From Candidatus Flexifilum affinis (lineage in GTDB: Bacteria; Chloroflexota; Anaerolineae; Aggregatilineales; Phototrophicaceae), in assembly GCA_016713325.1 (NCBI GenBank), contig JADJPJ010000093.1, forward strand, positions 186,001 through 250,000: a stretch of DNA of 64,000 nucleotides, read 5' to 3'. Shown here one piece after another: positions 25,281 to 34,169 of the stretch. The position numbers and the translations under genes are program-made. Position 1 is the first letter of the stretch. Each line of letters begins with the position of its first letter. The notes under the pieces are model-generated. The model had not been told where the DNA came from, searched no databases, and was given only the letters and a program-made list of their open reading frames with translations.

Positions 25281-25797
25281 TCAGTTGGGCGGTCGCGCTG
25301 TTGTTGAGCGCCCACTGACCATCGGAGCCAGGAAAATGCTCATCATTCGGGACAAGGTTGACACTGCCGATGAAGTTGGGTGAGGCGAGTTCAACAGAAG
25401 GATCGGCCTGGAACACCTCAGAGAGCGAAAGCACATCAACATCCGGCGAGAGCGTCATCTTGACATACTGCGCCAGACCAGAGTCCAATGGTCGCGCTGC
25501 GGCCTCTCCAAAGTCAAACAGCGGTTGGACGGACGTCACCCCCACGCTCTGCATCAGGGCGTTCAGCGTATCCGAAGTCGTCGACCGGGAAGCGGCGTCG
25601 AACGCGGTGAACTGCGCCAGCTTGACCAGCAACTCACCCGGAACATACTGGAAGATCCCATCCGTCACCGCCGGCAGCGTGTGGGTCTGCTGCGCCGTCG
25701 CATTGACGCCAGTGCCAAGCAGACCGATCAGGATGCAGCACACGAAGAGATATCTGAAGCGGAAGAACAAGCGCGGAGTGGCTGCGGCGTACGGCAT
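25207..25797 (-). CDS. N-terminal segment of the giant subtilase (signal peptide and propeptide)
   Basis: This frame holds the real start of the giant protease. A Sec signal peptide is clear (basic start, then YLFVCCILIGLLGTGVNATAQ). The propeptide follows (ELLVKLAQFTAFDAASRS, PSVELASPNF, the region that aids folding of S8 proteases), then the start of the catalytic domain (WALNNSATAQLNVPAAWDITTGS). The frame breaks near 25243, a few residues before the catalytic Asp strand, which continues at 25280 downward. A promoter-like TTGACC-N18-TACGAT lies upstream on the minus strand. Confidence 0.82.
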   Translation of the reverse strand: MPYAAATPRLFFRFRYLFVCCILIGLLGTGVNATAQQTHTLPAVTDGIFQYVPGELLVKLAQFTAFDAASRSTTSDTLNALMQSVGVTSVQPLFDFGEAAARPLDSGLAQYVKMTLSPDVDVLSLSEVFQADPSVELASPNFIGSVNLVPNDEHFPGSDGQWALNNSATAQLNVPAAWDITTGSEVDCRCRPGFRA

Positions 25798-25834
25798 AGG
25801 GCATCCTTAGGGCAGTGTCGTCATCTTTCTCATT

Positions 25835-25864
25835 ATCGTATTGCCTGATCTGTATAAGGGTCAA
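25835..25864 (-). promoter_or_regulatory. Possible promoter of the giant subtilase gene
   Basis: Read on the minus strand, TTGACC (25864-25859) is followed after 18 bases by TACGAT (25840-25835), about 40 bases before the start codon at 25797. Confidence 0.4.
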
Positions 25865-25946
25865 CGATGACAGATGTCACAACTCTGAGCGCGGGTCGCG
25901 GCCTGAGCTGGTGTACGACCTGGTAATTGCATTGTGGTGCATCCCC

Positions 25947-28900
25947 TCACCCCTTCAGCCGCAGCGGGCGGAAGGCGCTCACCACCAGATTGACCACCCC
26001 GCCGCGCCGCTCGATGACCCCCTCGGCGATCAGAAACGCGGATCCCCGGATCGCCCCGCGAAACTCGGCGTAGATGTGCGGGCGCACCACAGCGTTGATG
26101 AACCCGTCCTCGTCCTCCAGCGTGATAAAGTGCATGCCCTTGGCCGTCGGCGGCGCCTGGTGCACCACCACCATACCCGCCGCCTCCACCCGCTGACCGT
26201 CTCGCAGCGCCATCAGCTCACGGCTGCCCAGGATGCCCTGCGCGTGCAGAACTGCCCGCTGCGTGGCCATCGGATGATCGCCCAGCGTTAGCCCCATCAT
26301 CATGTACTCGGCGCCCAGCACGTCGAGCGCAGAGGCGGTGGGCAGCGCCGGCGCTGCCTCGGAGGCGAGAAAAGGCAGCGTATCCGGCCGCTCGTCGATC
26401 GTCCCCAGTTCCCACAGCAGAGCGCGCCGCGACCGCCCCCAACCGTCGAAGGCGCCGGCGGCGATCAGGTTCTCCGCCAGCCGCTTGGGCAGCTCGGTTC
26501 GCTGGCAGAAGTCGCGCAGGTTGAGGTACGCCCCCTCCCGCGCGCGCAGGTCGAGGATACACGCCGCCGCCGCTTCGCCGATGCCGCGCACGGTCATCAG
26601 GCCGATGCGGATCGCGCCGTCCACGACGAGGGATCGGGCGGCGCTGTGGTTGACGTGGGCAGGCAGCAGGCGAATGCCGTGCCGCCGCGCATCGCCCACG
26701 ATCACCGCCGGCGACCAGAAGCCCATCGGCTGGTTGTTGAGCAGCCCGCAGAAGAACTCCGCCGGGTGATAGCGCTTCAGCCACGCCGATTGGTAGACCA
26801 GCACGGCGAAGGCCGCCGCGTGCGACTTGGGAAAGGAGTAGCCGCCGAAGGCTCGCAGGGTGTCGAAGACGGCATCGGCCGTGGCCTGCTCCACCCCTCG
26901 CTCGATCGCGCCTTCGACGAAGATGTCGTGCAGCTTTTCGACGGCTTCCGCATGGCGCTTGGAGCCGAGCGCCCGCCGCAGCAGTTCGCCCTGCCCCGGT
27001 GTGAACCCGGCCAGATCGCGCGCCGTCTTGATCACCTGCTCCTGGAACAGGATCACCCCCAGCGTCTCGGCCAGCGCCGCCTCCAGATCCGGGTGGGGAT
27101 AGCGCACCGTCTCCTCGCCCAGCCGCCGGCGCAGATACGGATGCACCATGTTGCCCTGAATCGGCCCCGGCCGGATCAGGCTGATGCTGATGATCAGGTC
27201 GTTGAACAGGCGCGGCTGCATGCGCGGCAGCACCTGCTGCTGGGCGCGGCTTTCGACCTGGAAGACTCCGATAGTGTCGGCGGCACTGACCATCTCGTAG
27301 ATGGCCGGGTCGTCGAAGGGCAGCGCGTCCAGATCGGCGCCGACCATCGACGCCGCTTCGGAGACCGCCGAGAGCATGCGCAGGCCGAGCAGGTCGATCT
27401 TGACCAGCCCGGCGTCCTCCAGAGCCTCTTTATCCCACTGCACCACCGAGCGGTCGGCCATGGTCGCCGGCTCGGTCGGCAGGCGGCGGTGGATGGGCGA
27501 GCCGGTGATGATCATGCCGCCGTTGTGGATGCCCAGATGACGGGGGAAGCCATCGATCTGGCTGCACAGGTGGGTCAGCAGCGCCCACGTCTCGTGCGAG
27601 GCGCGGCCGTCCAGGTCGATATGCGATCGCGGCGCGAAGCTCTTGACCTCGGCGAAGGGGTCATAGGCAGGGTGCTCGGCGGCTTCCTGGAGGATCTCCG
27701 GGGGCAGCCCGAGCGCCCGGCCCACGTCGCGCAGGGCGGATCGGGCGCGGAAGGTGATGAAGGTGCACGCCATCGCCGCGTGATCCCGCCCGTAGCGCTC
27801 GTAAACGTACTGGATCACCTCCTCGCGCCGCGCGGCATCGAAGTCGATGTCGATGTCGGGCGCGGTCCGCCGCTCGTCGGACAAAAACCGCTCGAAGACC
27901 AGCCGGTGCTCCAGCGGGTTGATCGGCGAAATGCCCAGGGCGTAGGCCACCAGCGAGTTGGCCGCCGATCCGCGCCCCTGGCAGCGAATGCCGTGCTGCC
28001 GGGCGAAGCGCACGATGTCCCAGACGATCAGGAAGTAGTTGCTCAGCCCCGCCCGCTCGATGATCTCCAGCTCGTGGGCGAGCTGCGCGGCAAGGGGATC
28101 GTCGGGCGTCGCAACCGGGTAGGTCGCACCCCCCCGTAGGGACGCGCTACTGCGCGTCCGTCCATCAATCGTCGTCGTGTCACCCTCATCACGGACAACC
28201 CATGGGTTGTCCCTACTCGGCGTCGCCCGGCCGTTGTCGCCTCCCCCCTCCCCCTTGCCGCCTTCTCCCCGTAGGGACGCGCTACTGCGCGTCCGTTCAT
28301 CAATCGTCGTGTCACCCTCATCACAGATATCCCGTAGATCGTCCCCACGCAGCGCCGTCCGGCCGTTGTCGCCTCCTCCCCCACCCCCCGCGCTACTGCG
28401 CGTCCGTTGCGCTTCTCCCTCCGTCGGCCCATTCACCCTCCACGCCCATTCCTCGACCCACGCCTGGCACAGATCGGTCAGATACGCGTGGGCACCGCGC
28501 TCATCCGGCACCGGATACTCCGGCAGGTCCTGCAATCCGAATTCGAGCTGAAAGTCGCACATCGAGGCGATGCGCAGGGTATTCGCCAGCGCATCGGGGC
28601 GGGCGACGAACAGCGCCGCCATCTCCTCAGCGCTCTTCAGATAGAACTCGGAATTGGGGCGCAGCAGGTGCGGCGCTTCATCCAGCGTGGTCAGGTGGCG
28701 GATGCAGACCAGCACGTCCTGGAGCAGGTGCCCGTCCCGCTCGGCATAATGGACGTTGTTGGCCGCGACCACCCCCACGTCGAGCCGATCCGCCAGCGCC
28801 GCGGCCGCCAGGATGCAGCGCGCATCGTCAGGGAGCTGATGATGGTGCAGTTCGAGAAAGAAGCGATCGCGCCCAAACGCCGCGCGCAGCCGCTGCGCCT

Positions 28901-29333
28901 CGCGTTCGGCGCGGGCGCGGTCCCCGGTGCGGAGTGCCCGCGCCACCCGGCTCTGACGGCAGCCAGAGAGGGCGATCAGGCCGTCGGTATGCGCCAGCAG
29001 CGCATCATCGGAGGGCAGCCGGGCCTCGCCTTTGGGCGTGCTCATCCGCGCCAGGGTGATCAGCGCGCACAGGTTGGCCCAGCCGGCCGCGTCCGCCGCC
29101 AGCAGGGTGAGGTGCGTCTCGTCGTGCAGCGTCAGCTCCGCACCGAGGATCGGCCTGATGCCCATCTCCCGCGCCGCGCTGACGAAGCGCACTGCCCCAT
29201 AGACGGCGTCATGGTCGGTGAGCGCCAGCGCCGGCATGCCCATCAGGGCGGCGCGCTCGACCAGCGCTTCCGGCGTGGAGGCGCCGTCGAGCAGGCTGAA
29301 GCAGGAATGCGTGTGAAGTTCGACGTAGGACAT
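25947..29333 (-). CDS. dnaE2: Error-prone DNA polymerase III alpha subunit, DnaE2/ImuC type
   Basis: The 1,128-residue protein has a PHP domain (YVELHTHSCFSLLDGAS, ALTDHDAVYGAV), a C-family polymerase core (QGRGSAANS, catalytic PDIDIDF, LVKIDLLGLRML), helix-hairpin-helix region and a C-terminal OB fold. DnaE2 copies damaged templates as part of the SOS mutasome with ImuA and ImuB, which are encoded directly upstream. About 107 residues (around 301-407, DNA 28112-28432) are a low-complexity insert made of palindromic repeat DNA, placed just before ELEIIERAGLSNYF. The frame stays open through it, so the enzyme may still work. Its 3' end is also found, decayed, at 20460-20558. Confidence 0.92.
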   Translation of the reverse strand: MSYVELHTHSCFSLLDGASTPEALVERAALMGMPALALTDHDAVYGAVRFVSAAREMGIRPILGAELTLHDETHLTLLAADAAGWANLCALITLARMSTPKGEARLPSDDALLAHTDGLIALSGCRQSRVARALRTGDRARAEREAQRLRAAFGRDRFFLELHHHQLPDDARCILAAAALADRLDVGVVAANNVHYAERDGHLLQDVLVCIRHLTTLDEAPHLLRPNSEFYLKSAEEMAALFVARPDALANTLRIASMCDFQLEFGLQDLPEYPVPDERGAHAYLTDLCQAWVEEWAWRVNGPTEGEAQRTRSSAGGGGGGDNGRTALRGDDLRDICDEGDTTIDERTRSSASLRGEGGKGEGGGDNGRATPSRDNPWVVRDEGDTTTIDGRTRSSASLRGGATYPVATPDDPLAAQLAHELEIIERAGLSNYFLIVWDIVRFARQHGIRCQGRGSAANSLVAYALGISPINPLEHRLVFERFLSDERRTAPDIDIDFDAARREEVIQYVYERYGRDHAAMACTFITFRARSALRDVGRALGLPPEILQEAAEHPAYDPFAEVKSFAPRSHIDLDGRASHETWALLTHLCSQIDGFPRHLGIHNGGMIITGSPIHRRLPTEPATMADRSVVQWDKEALEDAGLVKIDLLGLRMLSAVSEAASMVGADLDALPFDDPAIYEMVSAADTIGVFQVESRAQQQVLPRMQPRLFNDLIISISLIRPGPIQGNMVHPYLRRRLGEETVRYPHPDLEAALAETLGVILFQEQVIKTARDLAGFTPGQGELLRRALGSKRHAEAVEKLHDIFVEGAIERGVEQATADAVFDTLRAFGGYSFPKSHAAAFAVLVYQSAWLKRYHPAEFFCGLLNNQPMGFWSPAVIVGDARRHGIRLLPAHVNHSAARSLVVDGAIRIGLMTVRGIGEAAAACILDLRAREGAYLNLRDFCQRTELPKRLAENLIAAGAFDGWGRSRRALLWELGTIDERPDTLPFLASEAAPALPTASALDVLGAEYMMMGLTLGDHPMATQRAVLHAQGILGSRELMALRDGQRVEAAGMVVVHQAPPTAKGMHFITLEDEDGFINAVVRPHIYAEFRGAIRGSAFLIAEGVIERRGGVVNLVVSAFRPLRLKG
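28136..28410. repeat. Tandem palindromic repeat inserted inside dnaE2
   Basis: A unit beginning GTAGGGACGCGCTACTGCGC starts at 28136 and again at 28271 (135-base period); a partial third copy starts near 28389. Each unit holds a perfect hairpin GGACGCGC-TACT-GCGCGTCC. The first also has the 20-bp palindrome GGACAACCCATGGGTTGTCC at 28193-28212 followed by CTAC, which is the same GTAGGGAC element in the other orientation. The insert keeps the dnaE2 frame. Confidence 0.85.
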
Positions 29334-29344
29334 AGGGCCGCCGT

Positions 29345-29599
29345 TCAGTCATAGACCCGCTGCATGTACCAGCCGCCCAGCAGCAGATCGTGGTAAAGTT
29401 CCACCAGCAGGCCCGTCTCTGTCACCACCCGAAAGACCATTCGCCAGACCCGGCCGCGCCACCAGTCGGTATCCACCCGCCAGCAGTCCAGAATGGCGTC
29501 GATCGGGTGGTTTTCGCCCTCCCAGGTGAAGCGCAGCGGCAGGCTTTCAGCATCAGCTTCCACGGCGATCGGCTTTCCATCCGCCCACAGCCGCGTCAT
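29345..29599 (-). CDS. Small DUF6504-like protein of the mutasome operon
   Basis: An 84-residue protein with ATG at 29599, overlapping the end of imuB by 4 bases. Tryptophan-rich signature: CWRVDTDWWRGRVWRMVFRVV and a C-terminus LLGGWYMQRVYD. These match DUF6504, a small family repeatedly encoded next to imuB and dnaE2. It lies 11 bases before dnaE2. A role as accessory factor linking ImuB and DnaE2 is suggested only by position. Confidence 0.75.
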   Translation of the reverse strand: MTRLWADGKPIAVEADAESLPLRFTWEGENHPIDAILDCWRVDTDWWRGRVWRMVFRVVTETGLLVELYHDLLLGGWYMQRVYD

Positions 29600-30798
29600 G
29601 ATCCTTCTTCCAGAGTCACCTGCCGGCGTACGTAGCGCCGTTCGATCAGCAGTGAACCGGTTTGCCCTGCCGCCGCGGTATAGAACTCTTCCGTTCCATA
29701 ACGCGCGGCCAGCAGGCGCGTCAGGTCGATCACCCCCCGGCTGACCGGGCGTTCGCCGAACAGCTCCAACTGCCGCGCCGCCGCCGGGACCAGGTGCGCC
29801 GCGCACAACTCCACGCCCACCACCGGACGACTCAGCGTCAGGCGTGCCAGCAGTCGATCCGCGGCTTCGCGCAGCGCCTTCGGGCCGCCCACCGGCTCCA
29901 GCAGCCGCAGCGTCTCGGTCTGCGCCGCCCCGCGCTCCACCTGCACCGTCAGGATGAGGCGGTGCGCCGCCGCCGAACGCCGCTCCAGGGTTCGCCCCAG
30001 GCGTTCGATCAGCTCGCTCAGCCGGTAATCAAGGCGATCGCGATCGCGGATCGCGTCGAAGGTGGAGCGCGCCGTCTCCTGCTGCGGCATTTTCGCCGGA
30101 ATGACCGGCCGCCCATCCAGCCCGCTGGCCAGCCGGTGTAGCAGCGCGCCGCGCCGGCCGAAGCTCGACGCGATCGACCCCCGCGGCAGCGCCGCCAGAT
30201 CGCCCAGAGTCTCGATGCCGAGCAGATGCAGCCTTCGCGCCTCTTCTTTGAGCAGCGGCAGCGCTTCGGCCGGGAAAGGCGCGATGAACGCCGCCGCCTC
30301 ATGCCAGCCCACCTCTCCGCCCACCCGGCGAATCGTGCCCCGTGGCGCGTTCTGCGCCGCCAGAAAGGCGGTCAGCTTTCCCGCCGCCAGCCCGACCGAT
30401 GCGCCCACCCGGAAAACCTCACGCAGCATCCGCACCATCTCCTCGCCAAGCAGACAGGCGTCGGTGGCGCGCAGGCTCCCCAGGTCGAGGTAGGCGATGG
30501 CGTGATGCGGGTAAGCGTCGGAGTCGATCTCCACCCGGTTGGTGAAGGTCCACAGAACGTTGAGAAGCTTCTCCTGCGCCTCGGCGAAGGCCGCATCGTC
30601 GGCGCTGACAAACACCGCCTTCGGGCAGAGCGCTCGCGCCCGGCTGACCGCCAGATCGCGCCGCACCCCCATCCGCTCGGCATCCGGCGAACAGGCGATC
30701 ACTTTGCCGCGCCGCTTGAAGTGGCGCACGACGATCAGCGGGCCGCGTTCGCCCAGAAGGGCCGGCGTGAAGTACGGGATATAAACACAGGCGATCAT
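29596..30798 (-). CDS. imuB: ImuB-like inactive Y-family DNA polymerase
   Basis: The ATG at 30798 overlaps the imuA stop by 4 bases and gives 400 residues. The protein has the Y-family palm and fingers layout (VIACSPDAERMGVRRDLAVSRA, RVGASVGLAAGKLTAFLAA) and a little-finger region. The N-terminus reads MIACVYIPYFTPALL, without the DxD metal-binding aspartate of active Y polymerases. That is typical of ImuB, which acts as a hub that tethers DnaE2 to the sliding clamp. A clamp-binding-like QLELFGERP lies near the C-terminus. Confidence 0.88.
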   Translation of the reverse strand: MIACVYIPYFTPALLGERGPLIVVRHFKRRGKVIACSPDAERMGVRRDLAVSRARALCPKAVFVSADDAAFAEAQEKLLNVLWTFTNRVEIDSDAYPHHAIAYLDLGSLRATDACLLGEEMVRMLREVFRVGASVGLAAGKLTAFLAAQNAPRGTIRRVGGEVGWHEAAAFIAPFPAEALPLLKEEARRLHLLGIETLGDLAALPRGSIASSFGRRGALLHRLASGLDGRPVIPAKMPQQETARSTFDAIRDRDRLDYRLSELIERLGRTLERRSAAAHRLILTVQVERGAAQTETLRLLEPVGGPKALREAADRLLARLTLSRPVVGVELCAAHLVPAAARQLELFGERPVSRGVIDLTRLLAARYGTEEFYTAAAGQTGSLLIERRYVRRQVTLEEGS

Positions 30799-31520
30799 GC
30801 TGACGGCTCTCCTTCGGAAGTGCCTCTCCGCATGGTAGACAGCTCGATAGCGAGCATCGCCGACCGATTCCGTTCCGTACCCCCGTCCCGCAGCACCTCG
30901 GCACGGGTGTGATAGCCCTGCACGCTGCCTGATGCATCGACGACCCAGCCGGTGTAACGCAACTGGATCAGGCTGTGCAGCAGCGCCGGGTGGTGAATGC
31001 CCCGGCTCAGCAGCACCAGGGCGCACTGCGTCCGGGCGACATTGGCCCGCAGCCGATCCAGCGCCTCAGCGTCGATCTGCCGCTCCGCCGTCGAACCGTC
31101 CAGGGCAACCAGCGCCACCTGCTCCGAGCGGATCGCGTCCAGGGCGATGGCCAGCCCGCGCTCCGGGCTGCGCGTCGCGGCGATCAGCAGCCGATCCAGC
31201 GCCACGCCGCAGCCGACGGCGTACTCCGGGTCGAATGTCCCGCTCAGATCGACGTAGGCCGCGATGCCATCTCCTTCCTGCGCTCCGGCGATCAGCCGAT
31301 ACACCAGCGTCGTCGCCCCACTCGTCGGCATGCCGGCGACGGCGGACATCTGCCCCACCGCGATGCCCCCCCGATCCAGCAGCGCGTCGAGCGCCGCGAA
31401 GCCTGTGGAGATCGTCCTGCCGGCGTCCAGCATGGAGGCGCGGGTGAGCGCTCCCTGACCCCAGCGGCGTTCGATCTCCCAGAGGGTGTGCTGTATCGGC
31501 GATGGGCTGATCCGGGGCAT
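30795..31520 (-). CDS. imuA: ImuA-like RecA-fold protein
   Basis: The ATG at 31520 (MPRISPSPIQ) gives 241 residues; an upstream start would add 15 residues of weak coding character. The RecA-like core shows ISTGFAALDALLDRGGIAVGQMS, typical of ImuA/SulA-like proteins. The P-loop position reads AGMPTSGATTLVYRL, without the usual Lys before the Thr, so ATP binding is doubtful. ImuA interacts with RecA and ImuB in damage-induced mutagenesis. It heads the operon imuA-imuB-DUF6504-dnaE2, all with 4-bp overlaps or short gaps. No perfect LexA box is seen upstream. Confidence 0.82.
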   Translation of the reverse strand: MPRISPSPIQHTLWEIERRWGQGALTRASMLDAGRTISTGFAALDALLDRGGIAVGQMSAVAGMPTSGATTLVYRLIAGAQEGDGIAAYVDLSGTFDPEYAVGCGVALDRLLIAATRSPERGLAIALDAIRSEQVALVALDGSTAERQIDAEALDRLRANVARTQCALVLLSRGIHHPALLHSLIQLRYTGWVVDASGSVQGYHTRAEVLRDGGTERNRSAMLAIELSTMRRGTSEGEPSA

Positions 31521-31656
31521 AAAACGTTTCCTTTTTGTTACACTCTCCAGAAAAAGATAGCCCACATGTTCTATCTTCGCAAGACATTTGTTCTAACGAA
31601 AAGGTTCGAATAGCGCTAGAAAGTGGTTGTAAGTCTGCTTGATGAGGGGGTAGGCT

Positions 31657-31690
<34 letters not shown>

Positions 31691-31883
31691 ACGGGCTATC
31701 TGCCAGATATGCGAGCTGACGGTAGCGCTCGACACAATTCTGTAGACCGGGATAATTACCGGCAAGGCTGTCGCAGAGGGCAATTCAACATTCTCAGGCC
31801 GTTTCGTGCTTGTGCTGTCCAAACGCTCGGCGTTGAGCGGCGAAGCAACCTCGCTGGAAAATATTGCACGTGAGGAAAGGCGT

Positions 31884-32519
31884 ATGGGCGATAACGAACT
31901 TGTGGAGCGTGAGAAGCGCATGGAAGAGGTTCGCGCACTTTGGGACAACCAGGCCCCCGCGTTTGATGACTCACCGGATCATGGTCTGCGCGATCCGGAA
32001 ACAAGGGCCGCCTGGAAGAAATTGCTGCACGACTGGATGCCAGACCCGAGTTTGCATGTGCTCGACAGCGGCTGTGGAACAGGCTCGCTCAGTGTGCTCC
32101 TGGCGGAGCTTGGGCATCAGGTGACCGGGATCGATATTTCCCCTGCAATGATCGCCCGGGCAAGGTCAAAGGCCACGGAACACGTGGTTTCGATCGAATT
32201 GCTCGTAATGGATGCTGCGTTTCCTCAGTTTCCGCCGTACAGTTTTGATGCGATTGTGTGTCGACATCTTTTGTGGACATTGACAGACCCCCATTCGGTT
32301 CTTGAACGGTGGAGCGCGCTGCTCAAACCCCAGGGTGTTCTTGTCCTGATTGAAGGCTTCTGGCATACCGGCGCAGGACTCACCGCTCAACAAATCGTGA
32401 GTGCGCTTCCCGCTCGGATGACGACAGTACAGGTTCATAATCTGAGCAAGCAACCCGTACTCTGGGGGAGCGAAGTGAGCGATGAACGATATGCTGTGAT
32501 CGCCAGAGCGGCTTTGTAG
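31884..32519 (+). CDS. Class I SAM-dependent methyltransferase
   Basis: The ATG at 31884 follows a GAGGAAAGG ribosome binding site and gives 211 residues. Motif I is VLDSGCGTGSLSVLLAELG, followed by the acidic VTGIDISPAMIARARSK and the motif-IV-like region YSFDAIVCRHLLWTLTDP. This is the methyltransferase type 11 pattern of small-molecule methyltransferases. The substrate is unknown. It stands alone, with imuA divergent on the left. Confidence 0.88.
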   Translation: MGDNELVEREKRMEEVRALWDNQAPAFDDSPDHGLRDPETRAAWKKLLHDWMPDPSLHVLDSGCGTGSLSVLLAELGHQVTGIDISPAMIARARSKATEHVVSIELLVMDAAFPQFPPYSFDAIVCRHLLWTLTDPHSVLERWSALLKPQGVLVLIEGFWHTGAGLTAQQIVSALPARMTTVQVHNLSKQPVLWGSEVSDERYAVIARAAL

Positions 32520-32695
32520 CTCTGGACTGCCGGTCCGGCCCCGGATTTGCCCTTCTGTTGCGGCAGAATCCAAGCCGCCGTGCATGCGACGGTTCTCCCA
32601 TTGTCACACAACGACACCTGCACGCTTCGCCTATATGCGTGTATAACATGACCTATAACGATACAACGACACTAGCGCCAGAAGGAGATATGCGA

Positions 32696-34114
32696 ATGCA
32701 GGCCAGTTTCCGCCGCATGTTCATGGCCCTCTTGTTGATCGCGCTCACCGCGTTCGCCGTGTTCCTAACGCCCGTCGCCGCGCAGTCCGAGTGTACGAAT
32801 CCGCCTCCCCGTCTGGTCGTTGGCGAACCAGGGCGCGTTCTCCCTCGAGATCCCAACAATGTCCGCGATCAACCGTCCCGCAGCGGCGCGCTGATCGGCG
32901 CGATCCCCGGCGGCGGTCAGTTCACCGTGGTGGACGGTCCGGTCTGCGCCGATGACCTCAACTGGTGGCACGTCGAAAGCGCCGATTTGACCGGCTGGAC
33001 AGTCGAAGGCGCGGACGGCACGTACTGGATCGAGCCGCTGCCGGAGGACGCGCCGCCCGCCGCGCCTGAACCCTCGCTGATCCGTGGCGAGTGCCCGTAC
33101 ACGACAAATCGCGTCGTTTTCTCGACGATCCGCACCGAAGTCCGCGCCGATGGCGAAACCCTGTATGGGCAGTTGATCACCACCGATGTCGACGGCGGGA
33201 ACGCCTGTCTGCTCACCGAAATGAGTGGTGAGCCCGCGTACACCGACGATCTACTCTCGCAGCCGGTCTGGTCGCCCGATGGATCGCAGATCGTGTTCCG
33301 GATGGCGGCGAGTTGGGACGACACCCATATCCTCTACCTGATCAATGCCGATGGGACAGCCCTGCGCCCGCTCACGTCGTTTGACGATTCCTTCACTGAT
33401 ATGTCGTGGTCACCTGACGGCGAACGAATCGCGTTTATGAGCGACTCCGAGATCTGGGTGGGCTTCGCCGACGGGCGCGGTTCGAGACGCGTGGTCGAGG
33501 ACCGGGGACAGTTCACCGCACTGTCATGGTCACCCGATGGCGAATGGCTGGCATATGCGAACTATGGGCGTAAGGACAGTGGCGCCGAGATTCACGTCGT
33601 CTCCCCTGATGGTGGCCAACCGGTGTTGATTGCCGAAACTGGCGTCGAGCTGTCGCCGATCTCCCACCTCGAATGGTCGCCCGACTCTGCGATGCTGGAA
33701 GTCAGCGCGCCGCAACGCGGTATTCACCGCATCATCGTTCCGGCAGTACTCGACAGTGAGCCGCGTCAGCTCGTGGCCGTCGCGGGCGATCAGCGCATGT
33801 CGCCCAATTATTCGCCCGATGGGACGCAGCTTACCTACTGGTCAGGGGAGGACGTGCGCGACTCCGCGAAACCCATCACGCTAGGTATCATGAGCGCGGA
33901 TGGCGCCACCGAGACGCCTCTGATCGAGGAGGTTGTCGATCCGCTGCCGAGGGGTTTCTCGGGAATTTATCCGCCGTCATGGTCGCCCAATGGGAGCCAG
34001 TTGGTGTTTGGCACGCTGGAAGGCGTGTACACGGTTGGGGTCGAAACGGGTGAGGTGACTCAAATCTGGGCGGGCGAGATCGGCGGCGCGCCGCAGTTCC
34101 AGCCGGGAGGCTGA
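32696..34114 (+). CDS. Exported SH3b plus TolB-like beta-propeller protein
   Basis: The ATG at 32696 suits the GAAGGAGA ribosome binding site better than the one at 32690. A Sec signal peptide follows (MFMALLLIALTAFAVFLTPVAAQ). The mature protein has a bacterial SH3 domain (about 40-115, RVLPRDPNNVRDQPSRSGAL, WWHVESADLTGWTVE) and then a propeller of PD40/TolB repeats (WSPDGSQIVF, WSPDGERIAF, WSPDGEWLAYA, YSPDGTQLTY, WSPNGSQLVF). It probably sits outside the membrane and binds surface polymers or proteins. No enzyme motif is seen. Confidence 0.8.
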   Translation: MQASFRRMFMALLLIALTAFAVFLTPVAAQSECTNPPPRLVVGEPGRVLPRDPNNVRDQPSRSGALIGAIPGGGQFTVVDGPVCADDLNWWHVESADLTGWTVEGADGTYWIEPLPEDAPPAAPEPSLIRGECPYTTNRVVFSTIRTEVRADGETLYGQLITTDVDGGNACLLTEMSGEPAYTDDLLSQPVWSPDGSQIVFRMAASWDDTHILYLINADGTALRPLTSFDDSFTDMSWSPDGERIAFMSDSEIWVGFADGRGSRRVVEDRGQFTALSWSPDGEWLAYANYGRKDSGAEIHVVSPDGGQPVLIAETGVELSPISHLEWSPDSAMLEVSAPQRGIHRIIVPAVLDSEPRQLVAVAGDQRMSPNYSPDGTQLTYWSGEDVRDSAKPITLGIMSADGATETPLIEEVVDPLPRGFSGIYPPSWSPNGSQLVFGTLEGVYTVGVETGEVTQIWAGEIGGAPQFQPGG

Positions 34115-34169
34115 AGCCTTTGAACTGAACATTCCTTCCGGGAGGGTGGTCTCGCCAGACTGAACGATC

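Noticed and set aside
31589-31602. Possible LexA box TGTTC-TAAC-GAAAA before imuA
   Set aside because: One arm departs from the TGTTC-N4-GAACA dyad and the LexA motif of this lineage is unknown to me; not strong enough to list.
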